Origin: Psilocybe azurescens
Lineage: Eukaryota; Basidiomycota; Agaricomycetes; Agaricales; Agrocybaceae
Direction: 5' to 3'
DNA: 64,000 nucleotides
Assembly: GCA_023853785.1 (NCBI GenBank)
Contig: JAJIRX010000567.1
Span: forward strand, 372,001-436,000
Made by a program: the position numbers and the translations under genes. Below the pieces are notes generated by a model, which was given only the letters and a program-made list of their open reading frames with translations, made no database searches and was not told the origin of the DNA. Below, one piece after another: positions 46,998-57,800 of the stretch (within the stretch, counting starts at the first letter, position 1; the number at the start of each line of letters is the position of its first letter).

Positions 46998-48495
46998 TCA
47001 GATCTTCAGCGGTAGCAACTTAACAACTCTATGTTTCTTGACTTCCATTCCTTGTTCGCCGAAGTAACGGCGGGTCTGAAAAGCTCCAATGCAGAGATCT
47101 AGAGAGGTATGAAGGGTCAGGTTAGAGACCGAAGAAAAGGTATACAATAGAAAATAAATACCCTACGATCCAGTCTTGGAGACCTTGCACGTATCGTGCA
47201 ACCATGTCGTCAATCTCCGGGTTCCACGAAGGTAGCCTTTCTTTATTTCGGCAGAAGGTATCAATAGTCTGTGCACACAAGTCTCCGACGTAGTCGACAG
47301 CCTCTGCAAGCTCATGGCGTGATGGTGCATGAGGATAATAATCATATTATGAGTGTCCCCTCGAGATTGTTCGACGTTATATGAAAATATATCCTGGGGG
47401 GGGGGTGTATAATTTATCAGAAAACGTGTTTTTTGCATGGTAGGTCGTTAACCCAGTCAAAATAGCTCACATTAGACCAAGTGACAAGATCGTTTGTACT
47501 TTGGCCAAGAGCATGAATGACTGGGTGATCCACGACGAAATCCGGAAGATCTATGTCCAGAGCATATCTAGTGATAGATTAACAGATTAGTTTTGACAAA
47601 TATTGACAGTATATACAACGCAAAACATACTCGATAAGTGCCCAACAAGGCTTACACCCTACCAGACAGGAAATATCAGCACCCGAAGAAGGTTAATTTT
47701 GTGTGAGATTTAATCTTACCTGATGTGTCTCTGCGAACGTCGATGTATGATTCGAGGTCAGGAATAATACCCTCATCACGCGCGCGTGCCTCAATATTCA
47801 CACAATGGAAAAAAGCGACATCGTTTCTTTAAACCTAGCCTGTGCACCTGGACCACACTCAGGGATGCAGCGCCCCAGAAGCTAAAAATAGTACAGTAAG
47901 ACACGGTCCGCCCATGCGATCAAAAGTCTAAATAAATTGGATCGCTACTCACTCTCTAGCAAGCTTTCCAGGATTGAGCTCTTCTTTCTTGCCCGCTGCC
48001 TCTGTAGGCACATACTCATCACTGAACCATAAAGCATTCATGACGGAATCGGCTAGGACATTGGTTTCCCGAGTCATCATTCCATCGCTGATGTTGTCAC
48101 TTTAGAAATAACGTCAGATGAGTAGAGCGGCAAACACACGCAACAGCCGCATGCCCAGTATATAAGACATGCGGCTGTACAAAATAATAAAGTGAAGTCA
48201 CGCACAGGTGAAACAAATAGTTCATGAAATCAGATACCACACGCAGTCGTTCTGCCGACGCGGTGTGATAGCAATAAGCTGTGAGTTCCCCCGCCTGCAA
48301 TCCACGAAGAGCTCGTCGTTGTTTAAGGTTCAGATCCGGGCAATTCGAGTCGAGCCAATCGACAGACTGTTGGGCGATCTCGTCCCCATTGACGTGGTAG
48401 GATAATGCGAATTTACAGTGTGATACAAGATCAGGAAGACGGAACGAAGTAGGTTTATGAGGCGGGTCGATAATGGGAGTCAAAGCAATAGTCAT
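46998..48495 (-). CDS. Sesquiterpene synthase (class I terpene cyclase)
   Basis: Cyclises farnesyl diphosphate by metal-dependent ionisation; cytosolic. Many short introns on minus. Start ATG 48495 (TIALTPIIDPPHKPTSFRLP). The Asp-rich motif is DNISD, formed across an intron (…LFHL / DNISDGM). The second metal motif NDIFSYNVE is also formed across an intron (47479-47401, with C9 before the acceptor) and is followed by QSRGDTHNM. C-terminal QDWIVGALHWSFQTRRYFGEQG matches the family's conserved helix with Arg-Tyr; stop 46998-47000. One base is missing near 47310 between HHHAMSLQ and EAVDYVGDLCAQT. No adjacent P450, oxidoreductase or transporter is present, so any further decoration must be encoded elsewhere. 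Product cannot be predicted from this sequence. Confidence 0.87.
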
Positions 48496-50591
48496 GGCCG
48501 CAGAGGTTGAAGTCAAGTGTTAACAAGGGGAGTGGGAGAATGAGTCAACGAAGGGGAAGTAATAGAAAGAAATATGTTGAACCAGGAGTTGGAATACAGG
48601 GCCTCAATTTACCAGGGGCAGTGTCGAGGACGAGAGCGTGGTGGGGAATTTCAGAGACGATTGGCCCTTCTTTAAAGTTCGTGTCATGGTCTTTGCGAGG
48701 GCCGTGCTCATTTATTTGACCTTGCCCGCGTTTGCCTTCTCTTCCCCATTCTCAGGCCCGATACAAATTAGTTCATGATCCAGGCAATCGGGAGCACGAT
48801 CCAAATCTGACATCTGCTATACGGCATCTAGAATCATGCAATTATCAACGAGCTTTTCATCGGTAGATTATGAAAGGGTGAAACTTCACCAGCCCGCAGT
48901 AGTCATAAAATCAACTTGAACCAAATTCCGACATAAACGTAGTCTGTATGCACCAAGCAAGATACAATGGTGTGGGCATGAGCGTTTACAACATATATTG
49001 GAGGTGGTGTTTGATCCCTCATTCACGGCGGCAAATCTAGGAATGAATAAAATTATGGCAGAGTTGAGAACAAAAGAAAACGCGATGATATTCCCATATG
49101 CTCAGACAATGCGCCCCCGGCATGGCGGAGCCTGGAGACTGTCCATATGCATTTGACAGAATAGATATGACCATGCGCGGAAACTAGTGGAAATAACATT
49201 ACCACCGAGTCTGTCCAAATAGTGCTTGGCTTATGCGACCTAGTACACGCATTCTTGGAATTTGTTAAATGGGCATAAAAGTTAGGATGACCGTGCTAGA
49301 CCGACTTACTTACTCCAGTAATATCCAGCGGCGCCTACAGTCAAGGAGATCGCCACGGACCGAAGTTCTTGTTGAGTTTGCGTTGGTGAATTCGGGCATC
49401 AGGCCCGTACAGAGGCGCCAGCCGTCAAGGCCGCTCCGGTTACTGGCAGCTACTTGCCTCAAGTACTTGCGATTTCTATTTTCAGGATTCAAGACAACTG
49501 TAGACAATTGCGTGTCTAGAAATGGAGGTAGATTGGGTTCTGAAAAATGGAAATATGCGTCGTTACACAGATTTGAACGGCGTACGTTATAGGTAACCGG
49601 ATCACATATCCTCCATTGCCACCGGGCCTCCTGGTCCCAACTGGTAGTCTTGTGCTCGGCCAACAGTAAAAGAGTCTACAGAAGTAGAAATGGTCATAAA
49701 AGGAGGTCCCTCAGTAGCACCGCAAGTCTGATAGACCAATCTATTCATTAAGCTGAACGTCAAAGCAGCGCGTGGACAGTAGTTGTTTCTGGCACGGAAC
49801 ATACACACTTATATCGGTATGGCTGAAAAAGTCGCTAGAGCATCAAATCAGGAGAGATGGAATGACATAGAACTAACAATATTCAAGAAGCGCACCATTG
49901 ACTTTTGAAGGCCAATGACAAGCGCAGGAGCAGTGCCAGGCACGACCCAGACACGAAGTGACACAATCCCACAATCCCGAGGAGAACATACAGAGAACGG
50001 TGGTTATTTGGAGCTCCAATACATACCATCGTGAGGCCGCAGAAAGAAAAGACTGTGGGAATTCAGCAAAATGAAAATGGCATCAAGAACTTGTCACGAT
50101 TAAAGACAATTGCAAGGTGGAGAGCCTCCGACCTCGTGCAGCGTAGATGGTTTTATGTGTGAAAATCTAGTGCCTTGCGTTAATTGGTTACTTTCAAACC
50201 AACGAACGCGATTGGATCTTCCGGGCACCATCCGAATATGAAGTATATTATGGTCCCTCCATGAGGCTTGGTGAAGTTGTTGAAGATCTTGTCAAAGAGA
50301 GATCAATGAAATCCTTGGGCGGTGGATTTGTAAGTATTCTGAATTATGCGGCACTGCCTGCTAGAATGCATTCTTTTCATATTTGAAGGCGGAATGGACG
50401 CTGCAATTGGGAAAGCATGAGTGAAAGTAGGAGAAAGCCCTGGAACATCATGGAAGAGGACAAGCAACGATACGCCGTGCCGCGCAAATAAATAAATCCG
50501 CTAATTCAACCTTGAGCCGCTCACTCCGGACAAAGTAAGCTTGAAATCTGCTTCCTCTCTGCTACGTAGACCATCAATTTTTTCATTAACA
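48496..50591. other. Intergenic, 2.1 kb, possible remnants on minus strand
   Basis: Minus-strand open pieces at about 49800-49602 (…TEGPPFMTISTSVDSF) and 49660-49310 (…CDPVTYNVRRSNLCND) could be exons of an unrecognised protein, but neither splice nor homology is convincing. Nothing else seen. Confidence 0.3.
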
Positions 50592-52199
50592 ATGGCACTA
50601 CCACCCACTACTGCTAACTGGCACTGGAAGAACAAAAACGTTACTCGCTGGGGCACAGAATGGTTTGAACGCGAGCTGCTCACCATCACCGTCACCGGAG
50701 ACAACGAAGGGGAGACCGTTTCGATCTCGAAGGTAACAGAAGTGGATGGGGATATTGAACTTGGTCAGAGGAAGTCAAAGTGAGTGAAATCAACTTGACT
50801 TTGTCTCTTTTAGCTTGCTTCTGCCATGTCGTCGTGTCAACCCAACATGTTTTATCTTCTCGTTATGCGATACATTTATCAACATCGTGCTCGCAACTCG
50901 TGCTGATCAAGGATTTCTGGCGTTTTATAGACTAATTACGATCTTCGATTGTAAAGTTGTTTTGGATTGGCAGGGCACGACTAGCGATGGCACGGAAGTG
51001 AAAGGCACGCTCACTATCCCAGAGGTCTCCCATGAAATTATTTGTGACCAACTATCTGAATTTGTTGTAAGTATTGGTGTCTCGCATTTCCTTCGTTCTT
51101 GCGTTTCCTAGTCGATTGTTATCTGACAATCTTCATTTCGTTAGTATAACTGGCGACTCACTACGGATGCGTCACCGGAAGTCAATTCAGTATTCGCTTT
51201 GGCCAGGGCTCGTCTGCCCGCTGCTTTGGAGGCTAAATTTGCTACATTCCCGACTGCTATTGTCGAGACCCATGGCAAAGATCTTACTGTCAGCGCCGAT
51301 CCCAGTCGATCAGGGACTCCTGCTCCAGCAAATACAAAGTCCGCCCCAACACCAGTCGCTTCCTCGTCTTCTACCCCCGCACCAGCCAATCCTAAAACTC
51401 AGGAGAAGGCGAAAGTGAACTCAACCTCTATTGTTGTTGAGGCTGATTTCCGAGCATCTTCGGACGACTTGTTTGGTCTCCTTACGGACGAGAAGCGTAT
51501 TCCAATGTGGACCCGCGCGTCCGCCCAGGTATTCATCCTTCTATGACTTTTTGCAACATATCCTGAAACTTTACTCCTCCCCTCTAGTCGCAAGGCAAAC
51601 CTGGAACTGAATATTCTCTTTTCGGTGGTGGTGTGAAAGGCAAATATATTTCGCTGACACCACAGAAAGAGATCGTGCAAACATGGGCACTGCAGAATCC
51701 ATCTTGGCCTTCAGGTTTGTGCTCTCCTACTTTATAACAACCCATGCTGATTGACTGCTGTAGGACATGAGGCCACTCTTACCACAACTTTAGAGCAAGG
51801 ATCCGAATCGACCAAGGTCGTATTCTCTCTTACCGGTGTTCCCCTTGGTATGGAGGATGAAATTAAGCGCAACATTGAAGGATACTAGTAAGTTCTATCG
51901 AGCTTTCATTTTTGTCGTCCGCCTCAATACTAATGACCGTCTCTAGTATTCACGGTTTCAAATCCATAGGGTACGTTCACCTTATCCCATCAGCCCCCGT
52001 CTATTCCTCTTCCTACATGCAAAACAAATCGAAACTGGGGCCCGCCAAAAATCGCGATCAGACCAAATCTTCTACACTTTCGTCTTACTTACCAGCGGTG
52101 GCGATAGCAGCCCTAGTGCTCGCAGCTGCATTTGCGGCACCCCTTCTTTCGTCTTCGGGCTTTTCTCCACCTCCCTCTCCCCTTTCTTCTTCGAAGTGA
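50592..52199 (+). CDS. AHA1: Hsp90 co-chaperone Aha1 (AHSA1), with hydrophobic C-terminal tail
   Basis: Stimulates the ATPase of Hsp90 in the cytosol. The N-terminal domain has NWHWKNKNVTRWGTEWF (the NxNNWHW-like family start), the exon 2 motif DCKVVLDWQGTTSDG, and GTLTIPEVSHE. A Pro/Ala/Ser linker leads to the AHSA1 domain: EADFRASSDDLFGLLTDEKR, MWTRASAQS, EYSLFGGGVKGKYISLTP and EGYYIHGFKSIG. Introns of about 50-60 bp (e.g. about 51532-51588). Ordinary Aha1 ends a few residues after KSIG. Here the frame runs on for about 80 residues with a hydrophobic stretch (SYLPAVAIAALVLAAAFAAP) before the TGA at 52197-52199. A GTACGT donor at the KSIG codon means the first part of the extension may be an intron; no obvious acceptor was found. 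Confidence 0.88.
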
Positions 52200-52878
52200 T
52201 GTTTTTATTAAATAATTATACTGAGCCCCTCTCTTTTCTTTTTCTTTTCTTATTCTTTATTATAGGTTGGGAACTGAACTGTAAACCGCATTTCTTACAC
52301 CTCGATATGGGAGTGGGTCACTTTCTCCTCGTATCTTTGTGCCAAGGTGTCCGAAATTCAATTCATACAATAGGATAAAATGGATGAAAAATTGAAGTAG
52401 AAGCAAGATTGTACGATGCATAAAATAGAACAGGAGGGCAATAAATTTACAGTCATTTGGAATGCTTACATATATCTTTTGTCGCCTCAACGTTCAACTT
52501 CAATGTATGATTGACGGTCAAGTTGGAATAACTAAACTAATGCTCGACCAAAGCCACAAGCTAGTGGATCACCTAAGGTGAATCCTACTTGCTATTTAAA
52601 GTGCTATGCTAAGGCGTACTTGCCTTATCCGGAATGTTATGCCATTGTTCTCAAGAGATTGTAAATTTGTTGTTGCTCTGATGTTCTTCTTTCTCATATT
52701 TACAAATGAAATTAGGAGCTAATTATTTACACTAAGTACTGGTCGGTAACACAACTTGAAAGCAAACACAAAGCTAGTACGTACCATCATCATAAAATCT
52801 TACCAGTAATACATATAGCTACTTGGGTTACCCTATACTGGAATGAAAACAGGTATATGAGACTTGGTTGAGAATCAC
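52200..52878. other. Convergent intergenic region
   Basis: 3' flanks of AHA1 and the Kelch-type gene. No gene recognised. Confidence 0.5.
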
Positions 52879-54302
52879 TCAGGCTAGACTGAGTTCCAAA
52901 CAGACATCCAGGACTTTGTCGTCAATGTCGATGACATCATCTTGATCCACCCCGTCTTCACTCCCCAATAGATAGATGCTACGATCTATCACAGTGAAAT
53001 AATGAAAATCAGCTCGTTGGCGTCTGAAATCATCTCCAGCTTGAACATTCAAACAAATGATGCGATCATTGGGGAACAAAAAGAAACGCCAAATCTCGGG
53101 CATGGAGCGGCCACCCTCAAGCGGGGCACGCCATCCACAGACGAGGACCGACTCTGGCGAAGTTATTGGGGTGAAAAGCAGGCGTCGTTTCTGAGGGGCG
53201 AAACTCGAGTATTCTGTGTTATTTCCTGGTGGGTAATTATTAGGAGGGGGTATAAATAAGGATGCATAGTAAGAGGAGAGATTCTGAGGGAGGTCAACTT
53301 CCTCGGTGGTAATTTTCGCCGGTTTGAATGTCTGGTTTTGAGTGTCGAAAAAGAAAACGTTCTTCGATGTGAACGTAGCCTCCTAGCCAAGTTGCAGGGT
53401 TCAGTCAAGATATACGTGGAATACACAGAATATACCAACAAAAGAGGGGGCCTGTCTCGAAGGAAAAAGAAGTATGCGACTGTCGCGGGAAACTGGGACT
53501 GCGTATCCGAAATTTATTTCTTCGGCGACATCTTTTGTAGGATATGGCACATCACAAGCCTCCCACTTCCAATAATGGCCTACCCAATCGTGCTCCAATA
53601 TACTGTACGACCTGAGTTGCACTCCAGGTGACTCGGTGGGACCATGAGCCTTGTCGACTCCTCCAAAGAGATATATTTTATTGTTGATCACGATCACTGT
53701 CGCGTCTAATCGCGGCTGGGCCGTTCCTTCAACCTTCTGGCACCACCATTGGGGCTGGGCATGGTCCGACACATCGACAAGAAAGAGTTTGAGTTAGCTT
53801 CTCCTTCGGAATCTTCATCAGAATAGATATAACCTCCAATTACAGCCAAGAATTTGGAAGAGCCAGACTTCATGATTGCCAAAGACGGGAAATCGATAAT
53901 GGGGAACTTTTTCTTTTCCTGGGGGTCGGTGTTTCCAGGTGAGGTTCGTCTTTTGCGGTGTTGAAGCCTGTTCTAAACCTGGAATATTAGCCTAGTCCCA
54001 CGCAAGAGCACGGGCTTTAAAGATAATCATACCGATAAATCTTGTATTTTCATGTCCAAAGTATTGAGCACAAACAAGCTACAGTTCTTCTTCGGTGTTT
54101 CGGGAGGGGCGTACATATAAACCATCCCATTTATCTCGTCCGTAGCCTCTATAAGGCCGCCAATTTTGGGTACATTCCCAGTGAGATCTTGCAGGACCCA
54201 TTGGTTCGAATATGCGGAATCGGAAGGTTTGGGTCTGAGACTCGGAGTCACATCCAAGTATTGATCCAAAACGGTGTCATTGGGGGAACCCGACAGAGGC
54301 AT
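52879..54302 (-). CDS. Kelch-repeat-like beta-propeller protein
   Basis: Minus-strand gene, start taken at ATG 54302 (PLSGSPNDTVLDQYLDVTPS); stop 52879-52881. Kelch-like blades are suggested by PKIGGLIEATDEINGMVYMY, KFLAVIGGYIYSDEDSEG, RLDATVIVINNKIYLFGGVD and DFHYFTVIDRSIYLLGSEDG, each with the GG / Tyr-Leu-Phe-Gly pattern of kelch motifs. Conserved GHYWKWEACDVPYP lies between blades. At least four exons; the borders near 54030-53990 and 53440-53260 are not exactly fixed. No signal peptide or catalytic motif seen. Probably an intracellular interaction protein; family is clear only at the motif level. Confidence 0.6.
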
Positions 54303-54875
54303 GATGGCTCGACTGGGCAGGTGACTTTGACCGGGCTGTGTGGATCCCGACTCCCGACAAGGCTCAAGCGACAACGATTTGGAGTTTGGACGACGAGAGT
54401 GTAACTTGAGTGTGATTGAGCTGCTAGCGGCTCAGAAGGATAAGCGACGGAGGAATGGTGGTGGTATTCGTTAAGGGTCCTTGGATAGACCCTGATATCG
54501 ACAACTGTCTTTTGGCAAGCTTCTATTCACTTTATGTAATGCTCTCAGTGCTCAATCTCTGATCCTGGATCAAACTTTATGAAAGTTTATTATATTATGG
54601 AGATCATCAACGTGCGCTAAAAAGTAAATACGATGTGGAGGTTTGGGGTGAGCGTATGAAAAAGATGATGTTGGATACAAAAAAAATATACATGATACTA
54701 ACTAACAATGCAGCGTAAATCTTGGAAAACCCGATGGATGATTAAAATATCTCTAGTGAGCAGTTGATAGCGGAAGGTCGTGGGGGATATCAGTGAGTAG
54801 AGCTGAAAGAAGTACGAATAAAAAAAAATATAGGCTGTGAAGATGACAAAAACGAGGAAAGGCATAAGGGTCTTA
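54303..54875. other. Short intergenic region
   Basis: Promoter side of the Kelch gene and 3' side of the flippase gene. Nothing recognised. Confidence 0.4.
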
Positions 54876-57800
54876 TCATTGATCCGCTTCCTTGATATTG
54901 GATCCTTTCTTTCGCATGAAATGGCGAGGAACAGAAAGGACGTGACGAAGTCCTGTCCTGCGACTTGGTCCAGATTCCTGCACGGTGGCAAGATTTCGGC
55001 TGCTCTGTCGTCGCTCTGAAAGGTTGGTTTGCATCCGCTGCATGGCGACACCATTCTCCTCCGTCGAAAAGTCAAACCCACGATGCATCGAACGAATACC
55101 AGTCGACATATCCGTTCTGCTTGCTGATCGCAAATCCATAGAGGGCCGTACAGGTAACGACGCGGCGCTTTCTGTGCGTCCATGCGATACCATGGACGAC
55201 GGGCGAGGGCGCTTCATGGCCCGTAGAGGACCCTCGTCATGCAGCTCTCGCGCGAGATCTCTGTGTGGATCCTTTTATATATGTATCGGAGCACATCGAC
55301 ATCATCTGGATCGAAGGCGAACTTCCAAGACTTGTACAGGTATCGAGGCAAGAGGGCAAGGAGGGACTGTGAGGGGCACCGCAAACCAGAAGAACGCAGA
55401 TTTGAAAAGGAAGTTGTTGTTTCCCCCATACAGGTGTGACAAACCATCCAGGCGAAATAGCATTATAAACCGCCTGTAAACAACGTTTAGTAATGTTTTC
55501 GCGATCGCCGAGATATATAGCGTGTCCACTTACGGTGTAAACCACTACAAGAAGATCGCCGATAAAGACAGCAAAGAAAACCCAACCGGTCCAAGCGCTG
55601 GTATTTAGCCCATTGTAGAAGTTGGCAGCAAAGACAGCCGCGAAAGCCATAGTCTATTTGAGAAAGATATCAGTACTTGCCCTAACCAGAGTGAAATCAT
55701 TGCTTACAGTTGAAAATTCGTACAATGAAACTTGCCATCCATCCGATCTTGCAGCAGTGCTAAAGTAGGCGTATAAGATAAGGAAGAAGATAATCGCAGA
55801 CTGCAGCATCGTCAGCAAACAACAAATATTGGATAAGTATTTCACGCACCTGGATGATTCCATCGAGCATGTATACAATAAATTGTTTCATTCCAAACCA
55901 TTTGCCTTCGCGACCATACCAGTACAGTTCTGGTACTGCCATCAATACGTGATCGTCTGGACGTCCTTGATCAGCACCCAACACCTTTAGTTTTAAAAAA
56001 CCGGACAATAACATACCCGCAAATCTGTCGAAAAGGCCTATACCGATAACGGGGGCAATCGTCCAGAAAGAGTTCCAGAACAACAGATATGTATACTCGA
56101 ACACACTGTACAAATAATCGTCAGTTCGTATACTCTTCATTGTCGTATGCAAAGGAGTGCGCACTAGTTTGAACTCCAAGCACAGTAGATTTGGAACCAC
56201 CAAAGTACGCCAATACACACGATGTTCTTGTAAAAGAAGTTCAGAATCCTGTTTTAAAGAAAGAAGACATTATCAGTTTTGGCCAAGATACATGGTTAAA
56301 GAAAAACGTACATCGTTCCGTTGCGAGCATATGACCAGTGACCATGGACAAGTAATAAGCGTTTCAGGAAGCGGAACTACATTGCATGAAACAAAATATC
56401 AAGTCAGAGACCTTGGTATGAAACGACATTGAAAGGCAACCATACCTGAGCGATCGCATAGTCCGAGGAATTGACAGCTTGAAGACCTTCTTCACCTGAA
56501 ATACCGACACCCACATCGGCAGCCTAATCACCCTAAATCAGTCTACGAACGGTAAAAAAACTCAAGCCAACGCACCTGAATCATACTAACATCATTCGCG
56601 CCGTCGCCAATAGCCAGGGTCATAGCACCAAGCCCATCCTTAACGAGCCTGACCACCAACGCCTTCTGCAGCGGCGAAACACGACAGCAAATAACGCCCT
56701 CGCACACCATCGCAAGCCTCAACAGCAAGTCCCGATGCCGTTCATCAGACAAAGCGACTTCCAAAGCGCTACCATCGATAACCAGCACGAAGCCTCCAGG
56801 TTTCTCGCCGTTGTTTGAGCCGACAATGGACGAGATGCCTGTGTCCATTCTGCGCAGCGGGCCTCCTGGTGGGTACGGCGATTTCGATTGTTGGTCCAAG
56901 GTGTTGGGTCGTTTACCACCACCCAACACTTCAGCCTCGGCTTCGCCAGGGAAGGTAGGATTGCCTTCATCATCCAGGATACCACTCTCAGGGAAGAACT
57001 CCTGCGCGGCTTGCAAGATTTGGTCATACACCGCTCTGCCAGACCTATTTCCTCGAATGACGATGATGTTCGAATCTCGGCCAATAAGATTGGTACTGTG
57101 TCCGATAGCTGCACAGACACAAATCGTTGAGCATTCAGTTTTGGATATGGCGAGAACATGAGCTTACCGATAGCGGTTTCCAATTTATCACCCGTGGCCA
57201 CCCAAACCTTGATGCCTGCCCGTTTCAAATCCTCGATGGTTTCTGGAACACCATCTTGCAGGCGATCCTCGATAGCAGTGGCTCCAAGCAGCCTCAAATC
57301 GCGCTCAAGCTCGTCAGAAATAGCGTCGATCTTTCCATCACGGTCCTCTATGGCCACCGTTGCTTCGTGATAACGTTCGCTCCAAGCGTTGTATTCATCC
57401 TCTGAAGATTCGAAGTCAGACAATATTTCCCAAAGCCAATTTCTTTTTAAATAATATAAAAAAACTCACCATTAACGACTTTATAAGCCAAAGTAAGCGT
57501 CCTCAAACCCTGGCTCGCAAAATCGTCCAAGTACTTCTCAGTAGTCGCCTTCAGCTCCTCGCTCCCGGCCTTCAACCTCTCAAAGATAACATTATCAGCA
57601 CCCTTGCTCAGCAAAAATAGCCGCCCATCATCCGCATCCAGCTTCCTGAGCACAACGCTCATCCTCTTCCGGGCGCTCGTGAACTCCAGGATATTCAACA
57701 GTTCGTAGCGCTCAAGCAGGCCCTCTTTCGCCGCCGCCGCCAAGCTCTTCCCAGAGCCTGACCCGACTGCGACAGCGCCCTTGCCTGCCTTCCCGGAATG

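Noticed and set aside
46998..48495. A terpene biosynthetic gene cluster
   Set aside because: Neighbours are a peptidase and Aha1; no P450, oxidoreductase or transporter adjacent.
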